A DNA stretch of 64,000 nucleotides, taken from NCBI RefSeq assembly GCF_000685095.1, contig NZ_BAYE01000002.1, positions 372,001 through 436,000 of the forward strand. The letters run 5' to 3'. Below are positions 7,994 to 16,342 of the stretch, piece after piece; the first letter of the stretch is position 1, and every line of letters starts with the position of its first letter. The notes below the pieces were generated by a model. The model was given only the letters and a program-made list of their open reading frames with translations, did not search any database and was not told the origin of the DNA. The stretch is from Paraburkholderia caledonica NBRC 102488 (GTDB taxonomy: Bacteria > Pseudomonadota > Gammaproteobacteria > Burkholderiales > Burkholderiaceae). Made by a program: the position numbers and the translations under genes.

Positions 7994-8824
7994 TCAGGGC
8001 GATCCGTCCGGATGCGGTATTTCCCGGTTGACCAGCGCGACTGCGGCGGCGCTCGCCCGAGTCTCGCGCACATCTTTTCTTAGCGCGGCAATCTCATCTC
8101 GCAGCGCCTTGATGTCGCGATGCATCTCGCGCCGCAAAATCCGCTCTTCCTGTTCGACGAAAATCGCGGCGATGCTGGCAAAAACCAGCGACAACAGCCC
8201 ATAGCCCAGTAACACGACGAAGGCGGCGAAAATACGCGATGCCGGCGTGGTCGGCGCTGTGTCGCCATAACCGACTGTCGCGCTGCTTTCAAACGCGAGC
8301 CAGACGCCTTCGGCGTAGGTATGCACGCCCGGTTCGAGCCAGTAGAAACCCGCCCCTGCGGACGCGAGCAGCACTGCGGCTGCGGTGAGCAGCAGCCCCA
8401 GGCGGCCTGGCGCGAAAAAAGGTCGCAACGAAACCACAATGCGCACCGCCACGAGCGCCACGAACAGGATTCGCAATACCCACTCGAGAGATGACCACGG
8501 CAAAAGACCTCGCACAACACTGGCCGCTGCGCCAAGCGCAATCAGTACGTCGTAAGCATTGCGGGTGAGGAACCGTTGTGGCTTGTGGCTAAGGGCGGCC
8601 ATACGGGCAAGTATCGCCACGAACCCCGCACACATGCACGCATACAGCGCACGTCCCGCCAGACGAAGCCCGGACGCGTCGGCCAGTTCCAGATAGAACG
8701 CCGGAATGGCGAGCAGACTGACAAGGAGCAGCGTCCACTGCATCCAGCGCCACGCCTGGATGGCGCGCGCACCGTCGTGCGAGTCCACGCCGGCCAGACC
8801 CGCCGCGCGCAAGCTCTCCTTCAC
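7994..8824 (-). CDS. Voltage-gated-type potassium channel
   Basis: The protein has 276 residues with about six hydrophobic segments and the K+ selectivity filter TVGYGD in a pore loop (SSATVGYGDTAPTT). The last membrane helix (FVVLLGYGLLSLVFASIAAIFV) runs into a cytoplasmic coiled coil (about residues 220-262), which probably tetramerises it. The start is GTG at 8824 with AAGGAG upstream. It follows a lipoprotein gene by 13 bp, and both lie behind an FNR-type promoter at 9332-9373. Known family members conduct K+ and set membrane potential; a role during oxygen limitation is inferred. Confidence 0.85.
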   Translation of the reverse strand: MKESLRAAGLAGVDSHDGARAIQAWRWMQWTLLLVSLLAIPAFYLELADASGLRLAGRALYACMCAGFVAILARMAALSHKPQRFLTRNAYDVLIALGAAASVVRGLLPWSSLEWVLRILFVALVAVRIVVSLRPFFAPGRLGLLLTAAAVLLASAGAGFYWLEPGVHTYAEGVWLAFESSATVGYGDTAPTTPASRIFAAFVVLLGYGLLSLVFASIAAIFVEQEERILRREMHRDIKALRDEIAALRKDVRETRASAAAVALVNREIPHPDGSP

Positions 8825-8837
8825 GTCGTCTCCTTAC

Positions 8838-9284
8838 TCACGATGCCGCGCCGATGAACGACCGGAAATCAGTTTCGACTGCGCGAATCTGTTCGGCGCA
8901 CGTTTGGTACAGCCAGCCGGGATTGCCGTCGGCACGATACATTCCGCGGCACATGCCTTTGATCCGAATCGTCGAAACGCCGCTGGCGTCGATCGTCCGT
9001 GTCGCCCATACATAGATGGTGCCGAATGTATGCGGCACCGCTGTCTCGATGCTCGTTTCGTCTGCATGCCGGATTGGCGCCGCCGAGCGTTGCGCCACGT
9101 ATAGTTTGGTGCGGCGCCACAAGCGCTCGCACTCGGCTGGCCCTGAGCAGTCGACCCGCGCCAGGTTGCGTGCGTTTCCGAGCGCGATTTCGGTGCTCCG
9201 GGTTGCCGCGATGCGCGCCTGCGTGCTGCATCCAGCCATCATGATGATCTGCAGCGCGAGTGCTGCCAGCCGCCAGTTCTTCAT
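8838..9284 (-). CDS. Small predicted lipoprotein
   Basis: This 148-residue protein starts with MKNWRLAALALQIIMMAGC. The MAGC lipobox implies acylation at Cys19 and export to the envelope. The mature part is short and carries three further cysteines (DCSGPAEC, YQTCAEQI). I do not recognise a named domain. Its location between an FNR-type promoter and the potassium channel suggests co-expression with the channel under low oxygen. The Met five residues upstream would spoil the signal peptide, so 9284 was used. Confidence 0.7.
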   Translation of the reverse strand: MKNWRLAALALQIIMMAGCSTQARIAATRSTEIALGNARNLARVDCSGPAECERLWRRTKLYVAQRSAAPIRHADETSIETAVPHTFGTIYVWATRTIDASGVSTIRIKGMCRGMYRADGNPGWLYQTCAEQIRAVETDFRSFIGAAS

Positions 9285-9331
9285 CTCCACTCCGCCCATG
9301 TCGATTGACGGTACGACGTACCCTCAACATT

Positions 9332-9373
9332 AAAGTATGGGCAGGACGCCGCAGTGCATTTGACGTGGATCAT
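9332..9373 (-). promoter_or_regulatory. FNR-type box with -10 for the lipoprotein/K+ channel genes
   Basis: The box TTGAC-GTGG-ATCAT lies at 9360-9373. TACTTT on the minus strand (9332-9337) is 36 nt from its minus-strand start. The first gene starts at 9284, about 45 bp beyond the inferred start of transcription. Confidence 0.6.
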
Positions 9374-9493
9374 CGTCTGTCATGAGAAACACACGTCCCA
9401 TTTGTGAGACTCCCGCTGCTTGCGCAGTCCTCACTGAGTTGCATCCACCGGTTGAATTGACCGACTGGAAACGGTCACTTCAAATTGAACTGC

Positions 9494-9535
9494 TTGACTC
9501 AGGTCAACGGCCAACTGTTCGGTCCGCGTCATTCT
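9494..9535 (+). promoter_or_regulatory. FNR-type box with -10 for the P-type ATPase
   Basis: The box TTGAC-TCAG-GTCAA lies at 9494-9507, with CATTCT at 9530-9535. The ATPase starts at 9681. The sequence from box to -10 is repeated almost exactly at 14985-15034. Confidence 0.65.
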
Positions 9536-9680
9536 CAAAATTGGATCGCGGTTTGTGCAGGGCGCCTTTCGGCTGTGGATCAAGCGCTCTTGCGCCGGCC
9601 CCAGCGAATCACAGCTGCGTTCGCCGGCGTCGCCAACGGTCGTCGCCTCGCACAATGTCCTTAATGGAATTGACACCAGG

Positions 9681-12191
9681 ATGCAGACACGTCCCGTTGA
9701 GTCCGCCCCAGACCTGGCAGCTGGCGATGCCGAATCTGCATCGCCTGTCGGGCGCGTCGACACGCGGCGTGGTCTGTCGCAAGCGCAGGTAGAAGAACAG
9801 CGCGCCCGTTTCGGCCGTAACTTCGTAGACTCGAAAGCCCGCCGCACGTGGTGTCAAACGCTTAAGGAAGTACTGAGCGAGCCCATGTTTCTTCTGCTGC
9901 TCGGCGCGACCGGCATCTACTTTCTGCTTGGTGATGTGTCGGAGGCCCTGGCGCTTCTCGCGTTTGTCGGCGCAATTGTCCTGCTGACCGTTTTTCAAAG
10001 CCATCGTACCGCTCGGGTACTCGACTCTCTTCGCGAACTGTCCGCGCCCCGTGCGCAGGTACTCCGGGACGGTCAGCGGCAACTCGTTTCCGCAGCGGAA
10101 CTGGTGCCGGGCGACGTCGTTTTCGTCGATGAAGGCTCTCGCGTCCCGGCCGACGGCATGGTAACCGAAGCTCACGAGCTGAGCGTGGACGAGTCGCTCA
10201 TGACGGGCGAATCCGTGTCAGTGACCAAGTCCGTTGCACGGCCCGATGCCTCTGCCGAAGAAGATCCTTACGGACAACTTTTCTTTGGATCAATGGTCGT
10301 GCAGGGTCAAGGGCAGATGATAGTGACTGCGACTGGGGCGAATACGACGCTCGGTCGCGTTGGCAAGTCGTTGAGCGGCATAGCGGAAGCCCGATCACCG
10401 TTGCAAGTCGAGACGAGAACATTCGTCAATCGCGTCGCGGTGACCGCCGTCGCACTGTGCCTGTTGCTGGTCATGGCTTACCGTTGGCGCTCGGGCGAAT
10501 GGCTTCCAGGGGTCCTCGCCGGGATTACTCTGGCGATGGGCATTCTTCCAGAAGAAATTCCCGTGATATTGACGGTGTTCATGGCGCTGGGAGCCCGCCG
10601 CATCGCGAACGAAGGCGTGCTGACGCGCCGCATGAGCGCGATCGAAACGCTGGGCCAGACGTCCGTGCTGTGCGTCGACAAGACCGGCACACTAACGCAA
10701 AACCGTATGTCCGTGCGCGTGCTATTTGCGCAAGGAAAGCGGCAGGTCATCGATCCGGGCACCCAGCGCATTGATGAGGCGTATCACGAGCTCATCGAAT
10801 ACCTCGTGCTCGCAAGCGAAATCGAGCCGGTCGATCCGATGGAGCGCGCGTTTCACGAGACAGGCCGGGTTGGGCTCGCCGGGACCGGACGCATCCACCC
10901 GGAGTGGGCGCTCGTGCACGAGTACGGGCTGACGCCGGAGTTGCCGGCTATGTCGCACGCATGGCACTCGCCAGAGTTCGACCATTACGCCGTGGCCTGC
11001 AAGGGGGCGCCAGAGGCGGTCTGCGCCTTATGCCGCCTGAGCGAGCGCGAAACGCGAACTGTGCTCGACCAGGCCGCGCAGATGGCGTCGGGAGGCCTGC
11101 GTGTCCTTGGGGTGGCCAAGGCATGGCACCCACCGCCCGACTGGCCGCATAAGCAGGATGAATTCGAGTTTTCCTTCGTAGGGCTCGTCGGTCTGCTGGA
11201 CCCTGTCCGCCCGGAAGTTGCGGGCGCTATCGAGCAATGCCAGGCGGCCGGCATCCGCGTGGTGATGATCACCGGCGACTATCCGTCCACGGCGCGGGCA
11301 ATCGCGACCGAAGTCGGCATCGACGGCGCACGCATCGTAACCGGCCATGACATAGCAGGGATGGACGACGCACAGCTTCGCGAAGCAATCAACAGCGTTA
11401 GCGTATTCGCCCGCGTCAAACCAGAGCAGAAACTACAACTCGTCAACGCGTTCCGCAATGGCGACCAGGTGGTCGCGATGACGGGCTACGGTGTGAACGA
11501 CGCGCCCGCGCTTAAGGCGGCGCATATTGGCATTGCGATGGGGCTGCGCGGCGCCGAAGTTGCGCGCGAAGTCGCATCGCTTGTCCTGCTGCGCGACGAC
11601 TTCGCGCCGATCGTGTCGGCAATCCGATTGGGAAGACGTATCTACGCCAATCTCGTGCAGGCTATCAGCTATACAGTCGCCGTTCACATTCCGATGATCG
11701 CCGCGGCCATGATTCCGGTTTTCGCCGGCTGGCCCCCGCTGCTTGCGCCCGTTCATATCATCTTTCTGGAATTGATCATCAACCCCGTCTGCTCGGTCGT
11801 GTTCGAGAACGAGCCCGAGCGCGAAAATCTGATGCGCTTGCCGCCGCGCCTCATCGGCGCAAGACTGCTGTCGAACTGGACACTCGCCAAAGGGGCGACT
11901 GCAGGCGCAGTGGGCGCCATGATGCTGCTGGGGTTGTATGGCGGGCTACTGACCCACGGCTACCCGCTGCCGCTTGCTCGCACTGTTGCATTCGTTTCGC
12001 TGGTAGCGGGGAATGTAGCGTTGATCTTTGTGATCCGTGCGTTGCCGCAGGCGGGACGACGCTCCCACACGCCTCCTCAGAATCGCTACCTCTGGATTGT
12101 CATGGGCGCGACGGGGGCAGCACTTCTGCTTCTGATGAGTGTGCGTGCCCTGGCGGAGCTCTTCGGACTGGTTGCATTGCTCAGCCCTTGA
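9681..12191 (+). CDS. P2-type cation-transporting ATPase
   Basis: The protein has 836 residues with the P2-ATPase order: actuator domain with TGES (175-178), the membrane motif GILPEEIPVI, the phosphorylation motif DKTGTLT at Asp333, a nucleotide-binding domain with KGAPEAV, the ITGDYP hinge and a C-terminal membrane block. PEEIP in place of PEGLP suggests a Ca2+/Mn2+-like or proton-type substrate that I cannot fix. The Mg2+-binding motif is TGYGVND: Tyr603 replaces the first Asp of the usual TGDGVND, which may impair catalysis. ATG 9681 begins the family N-terminus. It lies behind an FNR-type promoter, as ctpF does under DosR in mycobacteria. Confidence 0.9.
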   Translation: MQTRPVESAPDLAAGDAESASPVGRVDTRRGLSQAQVEEQRARFGRNFVDSKARRTWCQTLKEVLSEPMFLLLLGATGIYFLLGDVSEALALLAFVGAIVLLTVFQSHRTARVLDSLRELSAPRAQVLRDGQRQLVSAAELVPGDVVFVDEGSRVPADGMVTEAHELSVDESLMTGESVSVTKSVARPDASAEEDPYGQLFFGSMVVQGQGQMIVTATGANTTLGRVGKSLSGIAEARSPLQVETRTFVNRVAVTAVALCLLLVMAYRWRSGEWLPGVLAGITLAMGILPEEIPVILTVFMALGARRIANEGVLTRRMSAIETLGQTSVLCVDKTGTLTQNRMSVRVLFAQGKRQVIDPGTQRIDEAYHELIEYLVLASEIEPVDPMERAFHETGRVGLAGTGRIHPEWALVHEYGLTPELPAMSHAWHSPEFDHYAVACKGAPEAVCALCRLSERETRTVLDQAAQMASGGLRVLGVAKAWHPPPDWPHKQDEFEFSFVGLVGLLDPVRPEVAGAIEQCQAAGIRVVMITGDYPSTARAIATEVGIDGARIVTGHDIAGMDDAQLREAINSVSVFARVKPEQKLQLVNAFRNGDQVVAMTGYGVNDAPALKAAHIGIAMGLRGAEVAREVASLVLLRDDFAPIVSAIRLGRRIYANLVQAISYTVAVHIPMIAAAMIPVFAGWPPLLAPVHIIFLELIINPVCSVVFENEPERENLMRLPPRLIGARLLSNWTLAKGATAGAVGAMMLLGLYGGLLTHGYPLPLARTVAFVSLVAGNVALIFVIRALPQAGRRSHTPPQNRYLWIVMGATGAALLLLMSVRALAELFGLVALLSP

Positions 12192-12218
12192 CGGTGAAAA
12201 AAACCCGGAGATAGTCCT

Positions 12219-12425
12219 GTGACCACGATGGCGATACTCTTGGTAGCCATTCTGCTGCTCAACTCGTACCCCGACCCTGAACTCGATCTCGCCGGAGGTC
12301 ATCTGGGCGCCTATTTCGTCGTCAGCCAACTGGCTTTCCTGTGTCTCGTTTTCGCCTTCGCGGGTCGACTGGAGCTATGCAGTCACCGAACACAAGCTAC
12401 GTTTCAAGCGCGACACACCGGGTGA
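12219..12425 (+). CDS. Possible small membrane protein downstream of the ATPase
   Basis: A GTG at 12219 follows a good CCCGGAG ribosome-binding sequence, 27 bp after the ATPase stop. The 68-residue product has two hydrophobic stretches (MAILLVAILLLNSY and FVVSQLAFLCLVFAFAG) separated by an acidic loop. Near 12360 a second frame (RVDWSYAVTEHKLRFKRD) looks more protein-like than the frame that ends at 12425, so the gene may be frameshifted. I do not recognise the family. Confidence 0.45.
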   Translation: MTTMAILLVAILLLNSYPDPELDLAGGHLGAYFVVSQLAFLCLVFAFAGRLELCSHRTQATFQARHTG

Positions 12426-12437
12426 AAACGCCCGGAC

Positions 12438-12748
12438 CTGACTGACGCAACAGAACTGAAGTCTCCGCTCGCGGCAATCAAGGTTCAGGCGCAGGTCGCG
12501 CTCACCACGGGGGCCCCGCAAAACAGCGCCTCGCGATGCAGCGGGTCGCCGGCGCCGTCGACCGGAGCACACACATGGCGAACCAGCTCCTGTGCCTGGC
12601 GAGACTTGATGAACACGCCCCGCGCCGACCGTGGACGTGCAACTCGACACCGTGGCACGAGAAACGCATCATTGCGCACGAAGCAAATGCATGCAGACGC
12701 CCGTCAGAGCGGAAGCGGATTGGGGCTGTCGATCGTCGCGCGAACATA
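12438..12748 (+). pseudogene. Remnant of a QseC-like sensor histidine kinase
   Basis: Three pieces in different frames remain. They are the H-box edge TELKSPLAAIKVQAQVALTT, the dimerisation helix QRLAMQRVAGAVDRSTHMANQ with CLARLDEHA, and after a large deletion the G2 box SGSGLGLSIVAR. The phospho-acceptor position in HELKSP reads TELKSP here, so even the H-box His is lost. The sensor and membrane parts are missing. The order of the pieces is preserved, which points to internal deletions rather than shuffling. Confidence 0.75.
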
Positions 12749-12888
12749 GTTCTCGCGGAGCGTCCCGTTAGCGAGGCGGCGGCTCGTTCTCCGCGCTCTC
12801 TTAAAGCAGGCATCCCGCACGGCGGCAACGCCTCCATCAACCGTCCCTGTCGCCCACTTTGCGTGGCGCGAGACATGCAGGCTGGCGC

Positions 12889-12929
12889 TTGACGCACATC
12901 AACCTTCCCAGGCGCGGCGCACTCACAAT
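12889..12929 (+). promoter_or_regulatory. FNR-type box with -10 for the tandem Usp gene
   Basis: The box TTGAC-GCAC-ATCAA lies at 12889-12902 and CACAAT at 12924-12929, 35 nt from the box start. The gene starts at 12980. Confidence 0.7.
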
Positions 12930-12979
12930 GAATCCATCGACGCCGAGAGGCGCACGTCACGCTCAAATGGAGAGTGGTC

Positions 12980-13924
12980 ATGGATCCAGCTCAGACGCAA
13001 CGCAGCGCGAGATCTGAAGTCAAACGAATACTCGTCGCCGTGGACACGTCGCCGCAGTCCGTCCGCGCGGCCGAATACGTGCGTCGCATGGCGCTGCCCG
13101 ACGCGAGGATTCGAATTGTCAGTGTCGCTGAGAACCCCCGCACCCTCTTGCCGCTTGGATCCATGGCGGACGCCGAGCTCCAGGTCGCGCGTGACGAACT
13201 CACACGCGACGCGGAAAATGCCGTAGCGCGGGCAAGAAGTATATTTGCGGACGCCGGCATTGACGTGGAATCGGAAGTCATCCAGCCTTCAAGGCAAGGC
13301 GGTTACACGGCCAACGCGCTGATAGATGCCGGAGCCCAATGGAAGGCGGATCTGCTCGTCGTCGGTGCGCGTCAGCATCACGGCATGCTGCGCTGGGTCG
13401 AAGGAACCGTATCGGAATACGTCACTACAGAGGCGCCCTGTTCGATTCTCGTCGTGCCGGCCGGCTACGAAGCGGATATCGGGCCGTCTCCGCAGCGGAT
13501 TCTGTTCGCGCTTGACGGCAGTGCTGCATCGCTGAGCGCATTGCACTTCGGGCTGCGGCTCGCAAGACCGGAATCCCGCCTTCGCGCAATCTACGTGGTC
13601 GACCGCGCAGTGCGGCTCACCGACTTCGTGCCGATACACGTTCTGCAGCAGGCGTTCATCGAAGAGGGGCACGCGGCGCTCGCCGCAGCCGCGAGCACCT
13701 TCGCAGAACTGTCCAACCACGCAGAGACTGTTCTCGTCAAAACGGAGCCCGTCAACGATGACGTGCCGCACACTATCGTGCGTGACGCCGAACGCTGGCA
13801 TGCGGATCTGCTGGTCGTCGGGACACATGGACGGCGCGGTGTGGCGCGCTGGTTGCTCGGCAGTGTCGCGGCTCGCACCGCACGCCTCGCTCGCACGCCG
13901 TTGCTGCTTGCGCGCCCAACGTAG
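12980..13924 (+). CDS. Tandem-domain universal stress protein (UspA family)
   Basis: The 314-residue protein has two Usp domains of about 150 residues. The first starts at KRILVAVDTSPQS and contains DLLVVGARQHHGMLRWVEGTVSEYV. The second starts at QRILFALDGSAAS and ends with GTHGRRGVARWLLGSVA. The second domain carries the G-2x-G-9x-G-S pattern of ATP-binding Usps. ATG 12980 follows GGAG by 7 bp and is preferred to a GTG six bases upstream. It is preceded by an FNR-type promoter. Usps of this kind aid survival in anaerobic or starved cells. Confidence 0.9.
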   Translation: MDPAQTQRSARSEVKRILVAVDTSPQSVRAAEYVRRMALPDARIRIVSVAENPRTLLPLGSMADAELQVARDELTRDAENAVARARSIFADAGIDVESEVIQPSRQGGYTANALIDAGAQWKADLLVVGARQHHGMLRWVEGTVSEYVTTEAPCSILVVPAGYEADIGPSPQRILFALDGSAASLSALHFGLRLARPESRLRAIYVVDRAVRLTDFVPIHVLQQAFIEEGHAALAAAASTFAELSNHAETVLVKTEPVNDDVPHTIVRDAERWHADLLVVGTHGRRGVARWLLGSVAARTARLARTPLLLARPT

Positions 13925-14055
13925 CGCAAAGTAGCATGGCGGTGCCAACATGGCTGCGCGGCAGGCAAATTGCTGGCATGGTCGCCGGTCCCTCTTCGCC
14001 CGATGGCCGGCGTGCCGGAAATGCGTGCGAGATGTGCAACGGAGCGGTCGTCGCG

Positions 14056-14288
14056 CCTCGGCCCGATCTGCCGAGTGGCGCGCCGCTAATGAAAGTGCTG
14101 GCCCTACGCGCCAGAACGCTCGAGTTTTCCGATGAACCGCTGACTCCGGCGACCTGTGGTGCACTGCTCCGGGCGGCCGATCGCGTCAATCGTTTCGCGA
14201 CAAGCGTCGGACCGCGCCATCCGCTCATGCATTGAATGAAATCGACGTATATGCGGTACTGCCCAACCCGCTGGCACGAGGAAGATGG
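14056..14288 (+). pseudogene. Remnant of a SagB-type nitroreductase
   Basis: The segment LPSGAPLMKVLALRARTLEF, then PLTPATCGALLRAADRVNRF, aligns in order with the intact nitroreductase at 19193-19870 (LSSGGMPILDAFSKRRTTRRF, then GLDDATLGQLLWAANGVNR). A frame change near 14229 then gives ALNEIDVYAVLPNPLARG, matching ALHEIQIYVALARG. The key arginines of the FMN-binding motif are replaced and the rest of the gene is absent, so this is a dead partial copy. Confidence 0.75.
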
Positions 14289-14413
14289 TCGGTGCAACCA
14301 GTGCAGGACCCAGGCAGAATCCTGAGAGCCCCCAGCCCGCGCCGAACACCGCCGACCGCGTGACGAGCCCACGTCATTCGCGCGATTCAGACCACGGCCT
14401 CTTTCGAAATGCG

Positions 14414-14890
14414 CTACCTCGTCGGCATCTTGAGATTCGCCGGTAACCGGATCACGTACAAGCGGCCGGGCAAATCTCCAGCGGTCTCGTCTTCCGAGTA
14501 AGTGAAGTAGACGAGCGCGTGTCGCTCAGCGTCGACCACTCGGAATACGTGAAGCGATCCGAAAATCGGACTTTGTTGCGCCGTAAACACTGTTGCCTGG
14601 GCGGGAACTGTGGCCGCAACTTCCAGATTGCCAGTCTGATGACACGACGCCGTAAGATCCGCGGTGCGTGCCATCCGCCCACCTCCGAAGGCACCATCCG
14701 AATGCGATTCCGTGACATAGCACGTCACGCCTTTCACGAGAGGATCGTCGTAGGCGGAAATGGCGACGTGGTCTCCATAACGCTGACTGTGAGTCTCGAT
14801 CGATGCCAGATCGCCCGCTAACGCGGCAGGCGACGAAAACATCAACAGCGCCGCTCCAATGCCCAGTTTCCCCCGACTCCGTTGTTTCAT
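14414..14890 (-). CDS. CreA-family periplasmic protein
   Basis: The protein has 158 residues with a signal peptide (hydrophobic LGIGAALLMFSSPAALAG). It then shows the CreA pattern: ISAYDDPLVKGVTCYV, an internal SCHQTGNLE, and a C-terminal DAERHALVYFTYSED. E. coli CreA is a small exported protein of unknown function. ATG 14890 is preceded by an excellent AAGGAGG sequence. An FNR-type box lies about 70-110 bp upstream. Confidence 0.8.
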   Translation of the reverse strand: MKQRSRGKLGIGAALLMFSSPAALAGDLASIETHSQRYGDHVAISAYDDPLVKGVTCYVTESHSDGAFGGGRMARTADLTASCHQTGNLEVAATVPAQATVFTAQQSPIFGSLHVFRVVDAERHALVYFTYSEDETAGDLPGRLYVIRLPANLKMPTR

Positions 14891-14957
14891 CGCCCGCCTC
14901 CTTATTCTCCATCGCCGCATCTCTGCTCGCGCGGCAGCGCGATAGTTAGCTGACTTC

Positions 14958-14998
14958 AGGCTATGCCACTGGAAAGTGAGCCGCTTGATGCAGGTCAA
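14958..14998 (-). promoter_or_regulatory. FNR-type box with -10 for the CreA-like gene
   Basis: The box TTGAT-GCAG-GTCAA lies at 14985-14998. TAGCCT on the minus strand (14958-14963) is 35 nt from its minus-strand start. On the plus strand CATTCT at 15021-15026 is also correctly spaced, so the box may work in both directions. Confidence 0.6.
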
Positions 14999-15019
14999 CG
15001 CTCATAGGCCGACTTCGCG

Positions 15020-15334
15020 TCATTCTGAAAATGGCGATTTCGTCGGCAAAAGTCCTTTGGCGGCGACCACACCATAAGCAACCGTCAGCAAAAAAGCAGT
15101 CCGTCGAATTTCCAGCAGGGTCAATGGGACCTGAGCGAATTTCGCCTGCCAAAGCAAGGCCGGCAGAGAAAGTACATCCGGCACATTTTGCGCATCACAT
15201 GCGGCGGCGATCGCTTCCTGCGTCTGTGCCACTCCTGGCGAGAGTGCCAGCATGGTCCATCGCTCAACGGCATCGCGGCACCGGCTGGCGATGCCGTACA
15301 GCGTGTCGAAGCTCCCGCTTTCCACCTGAGCCAT
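15020..15334 (-). CDS. Hypothetical protein, possibly phasin-like
   Basis: A 104-residue, helix-rich reading frame starts at MAQVESGSFDTLYG. The middle part (QTQEAIAAACDAQNVPDVLSL and AKFAQVPLTLLEI) resembles the amphipathic helices of PHB-granule phasins, but I cannot assign it firmly. It lies 72 bp downstream of the CBS-BON gene on the same strand and could share its FNR-driven transcript. Its last codons overlap a conserved promoter-like stretch on the other strand, so the true end may have been altered. Confidence 0.4.
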   Translation of the reverse strand: MAQVESGSFDTLYGIASRCRDAVERWTMLALSPGVAQTQEAIAAACDAQNVPDVLSLPALLWQAKFAQVPLTLLEIRRTAFLLTVAYGVVAAKGLLPTKSPFSE

Positions 15335-15406
15335 TGCCCGGGGATAACCCCAGTCATGACGCTCCTGGCACTGTGTTCGGACCGCCCCTTGCTTGCCCAC
15401 CGCCTA

Positions 15407-16096
15407 CTAGATGCCCGGTATCATTTGATACGGCTCGGTGTGATCCTCCACATGTTTGACGCCGGGTATGTTTTGCGCCGCAACGCGAACGGCATCCACT
15501 GCCTCCGCCGACTGGAAGACGCCCCATAGATGCACGACGCCGTCCGTCACCACAATATTGCGGCCAGCAAAGCCCCATTTTCGCCCTGCCAGTTCGCCCA
15601 GCAGGACGGCGCGGATTTCGGCATCCGAGAGTGTCGCGTCCGACACCGGTTCATCTGGCACGCTCGCGAGCGCCTGCACGAGATTGGCACGACTAACAAT
15701 TCCGACCACCCGTCCGGCTTTCGTCACGGGCACACGTTTGATGTGCCGTGCCTCGAGAATGCCCGCAATCTCGCCAAGCGGTGTGTCGGGCTGCACGGTC
15801 ACTACCTCGGTGGTCATCACGTCGCTCACCTTGACCGCATGGGTCTTGACGTAGTCGCGCGCCTCGTGACTCGCGGACCAAACATCGAGCCACGATGTGC
15901 GCTTGCGCTCGTCGGTTCCGATTTCGCAGCGGCGAAGCAGATCGCCCTCGGTGATCATGCCGGCGATGCTGCCGTCCGTATCCAGCACCGGCGCGCCGCT
16001 GATGCCGTTATGGACAAAAACTTTGGCAACCTGACGGATGGTCATGTCGGGCGTGACCGAAATCACGTTGGTGGTCATGACATCAGATGCGCGCAT
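15407..16096 (-). CDS. CBS-pair and BON-domain protein
   Basis: The 229-residue protein has two CBS motifs, one starting at MRASDVMTTNVISVTPDMTI and one at KVSDVMTTEVVTVQPDTPL. These form a Bateman module that usually binds adenine nucleotides. A C-terminal BON domain follows (residues about 150-222, WGFAGRNIVVTDGVVHLWGVF). BON domains bind membranes or envelope ligands. ATG 16096 follows GAGGAGG and is preferred to an in-frame Met ten codons upstream. It is driven by a minus-strand FNR-type promoter. Mycobacterial Hrp1 is a two-CBS protein of the hypoxia regulon. Confidence 0.9.
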   Translation of the reverse strand: MRASDVMTTNVISVTPDMTIRQVAKVFVHNGISGAPVLDTDGSIAGMITEGDLLRRCEIGTDERKRTSWLDVWSASHEARDYVKTHAVKVSDVMTTEVVTVQPDTPLGEIAGILEARHIKRVPVTKAGRVVGIVSRANLVQALASVPDEPVSDATLSDAEIRAVLLGELAGRKWGFAGRNIVVTDGVVHLWGVFQSAEAVDAVRVAAQNIPGVKHVEDHTEPYQMIPGI

Positions 16097-16185
16097 GGTA
16101 AGCCTCCTCAAGGTCAAGTCGTTCAATTCGGGGCTAGACGGCGCACATCTAAATACGTGACGCAGACAAGCCCCTGTGCAATATC

Positions 16186-16227
16186 AGATTAGGCCTGCAG
16201 GCCCCCTTTCCGCTTGACGTGGATCAT
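16186..16227 (-). promoter_or_regulatory. FNR-type box with -10 for the CBS-BON gene
   Basis: The box TTGAC-GTGG-ATCAT lies at 16214-16227, and TAATCT on the minus strand at 16186-16191. The gene starts at 16096. The box core is identical to the one at 9360. Confidence 0.6.
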
Positions 16228-16268
16228 CCCGGCGAGGCTTGCGTGCGACAGCGTTTCTTCACGGTTGA

Positions 16269-16309
16269 ATGACCGAGGTCAATTTCGTTGGATGCATGAA
16301 GCCGATACT
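16269..16309 (+). promoter_or_regulatory. FNR-type box with -10 for adhP
   Basis: The imperfect box ATGAC-CGAG-GTCAA lies at 16269-16282, with GATACT at 16304-16309, exactly 35 nt from its start. adhP begins at 16343 after an AGGAGAAAG ribosome-binding sequence. Confidence 0.55.
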
Positions 16310-16342
16310 GGACGCTACGTAACCATCATGAGGAGAAAGTTC

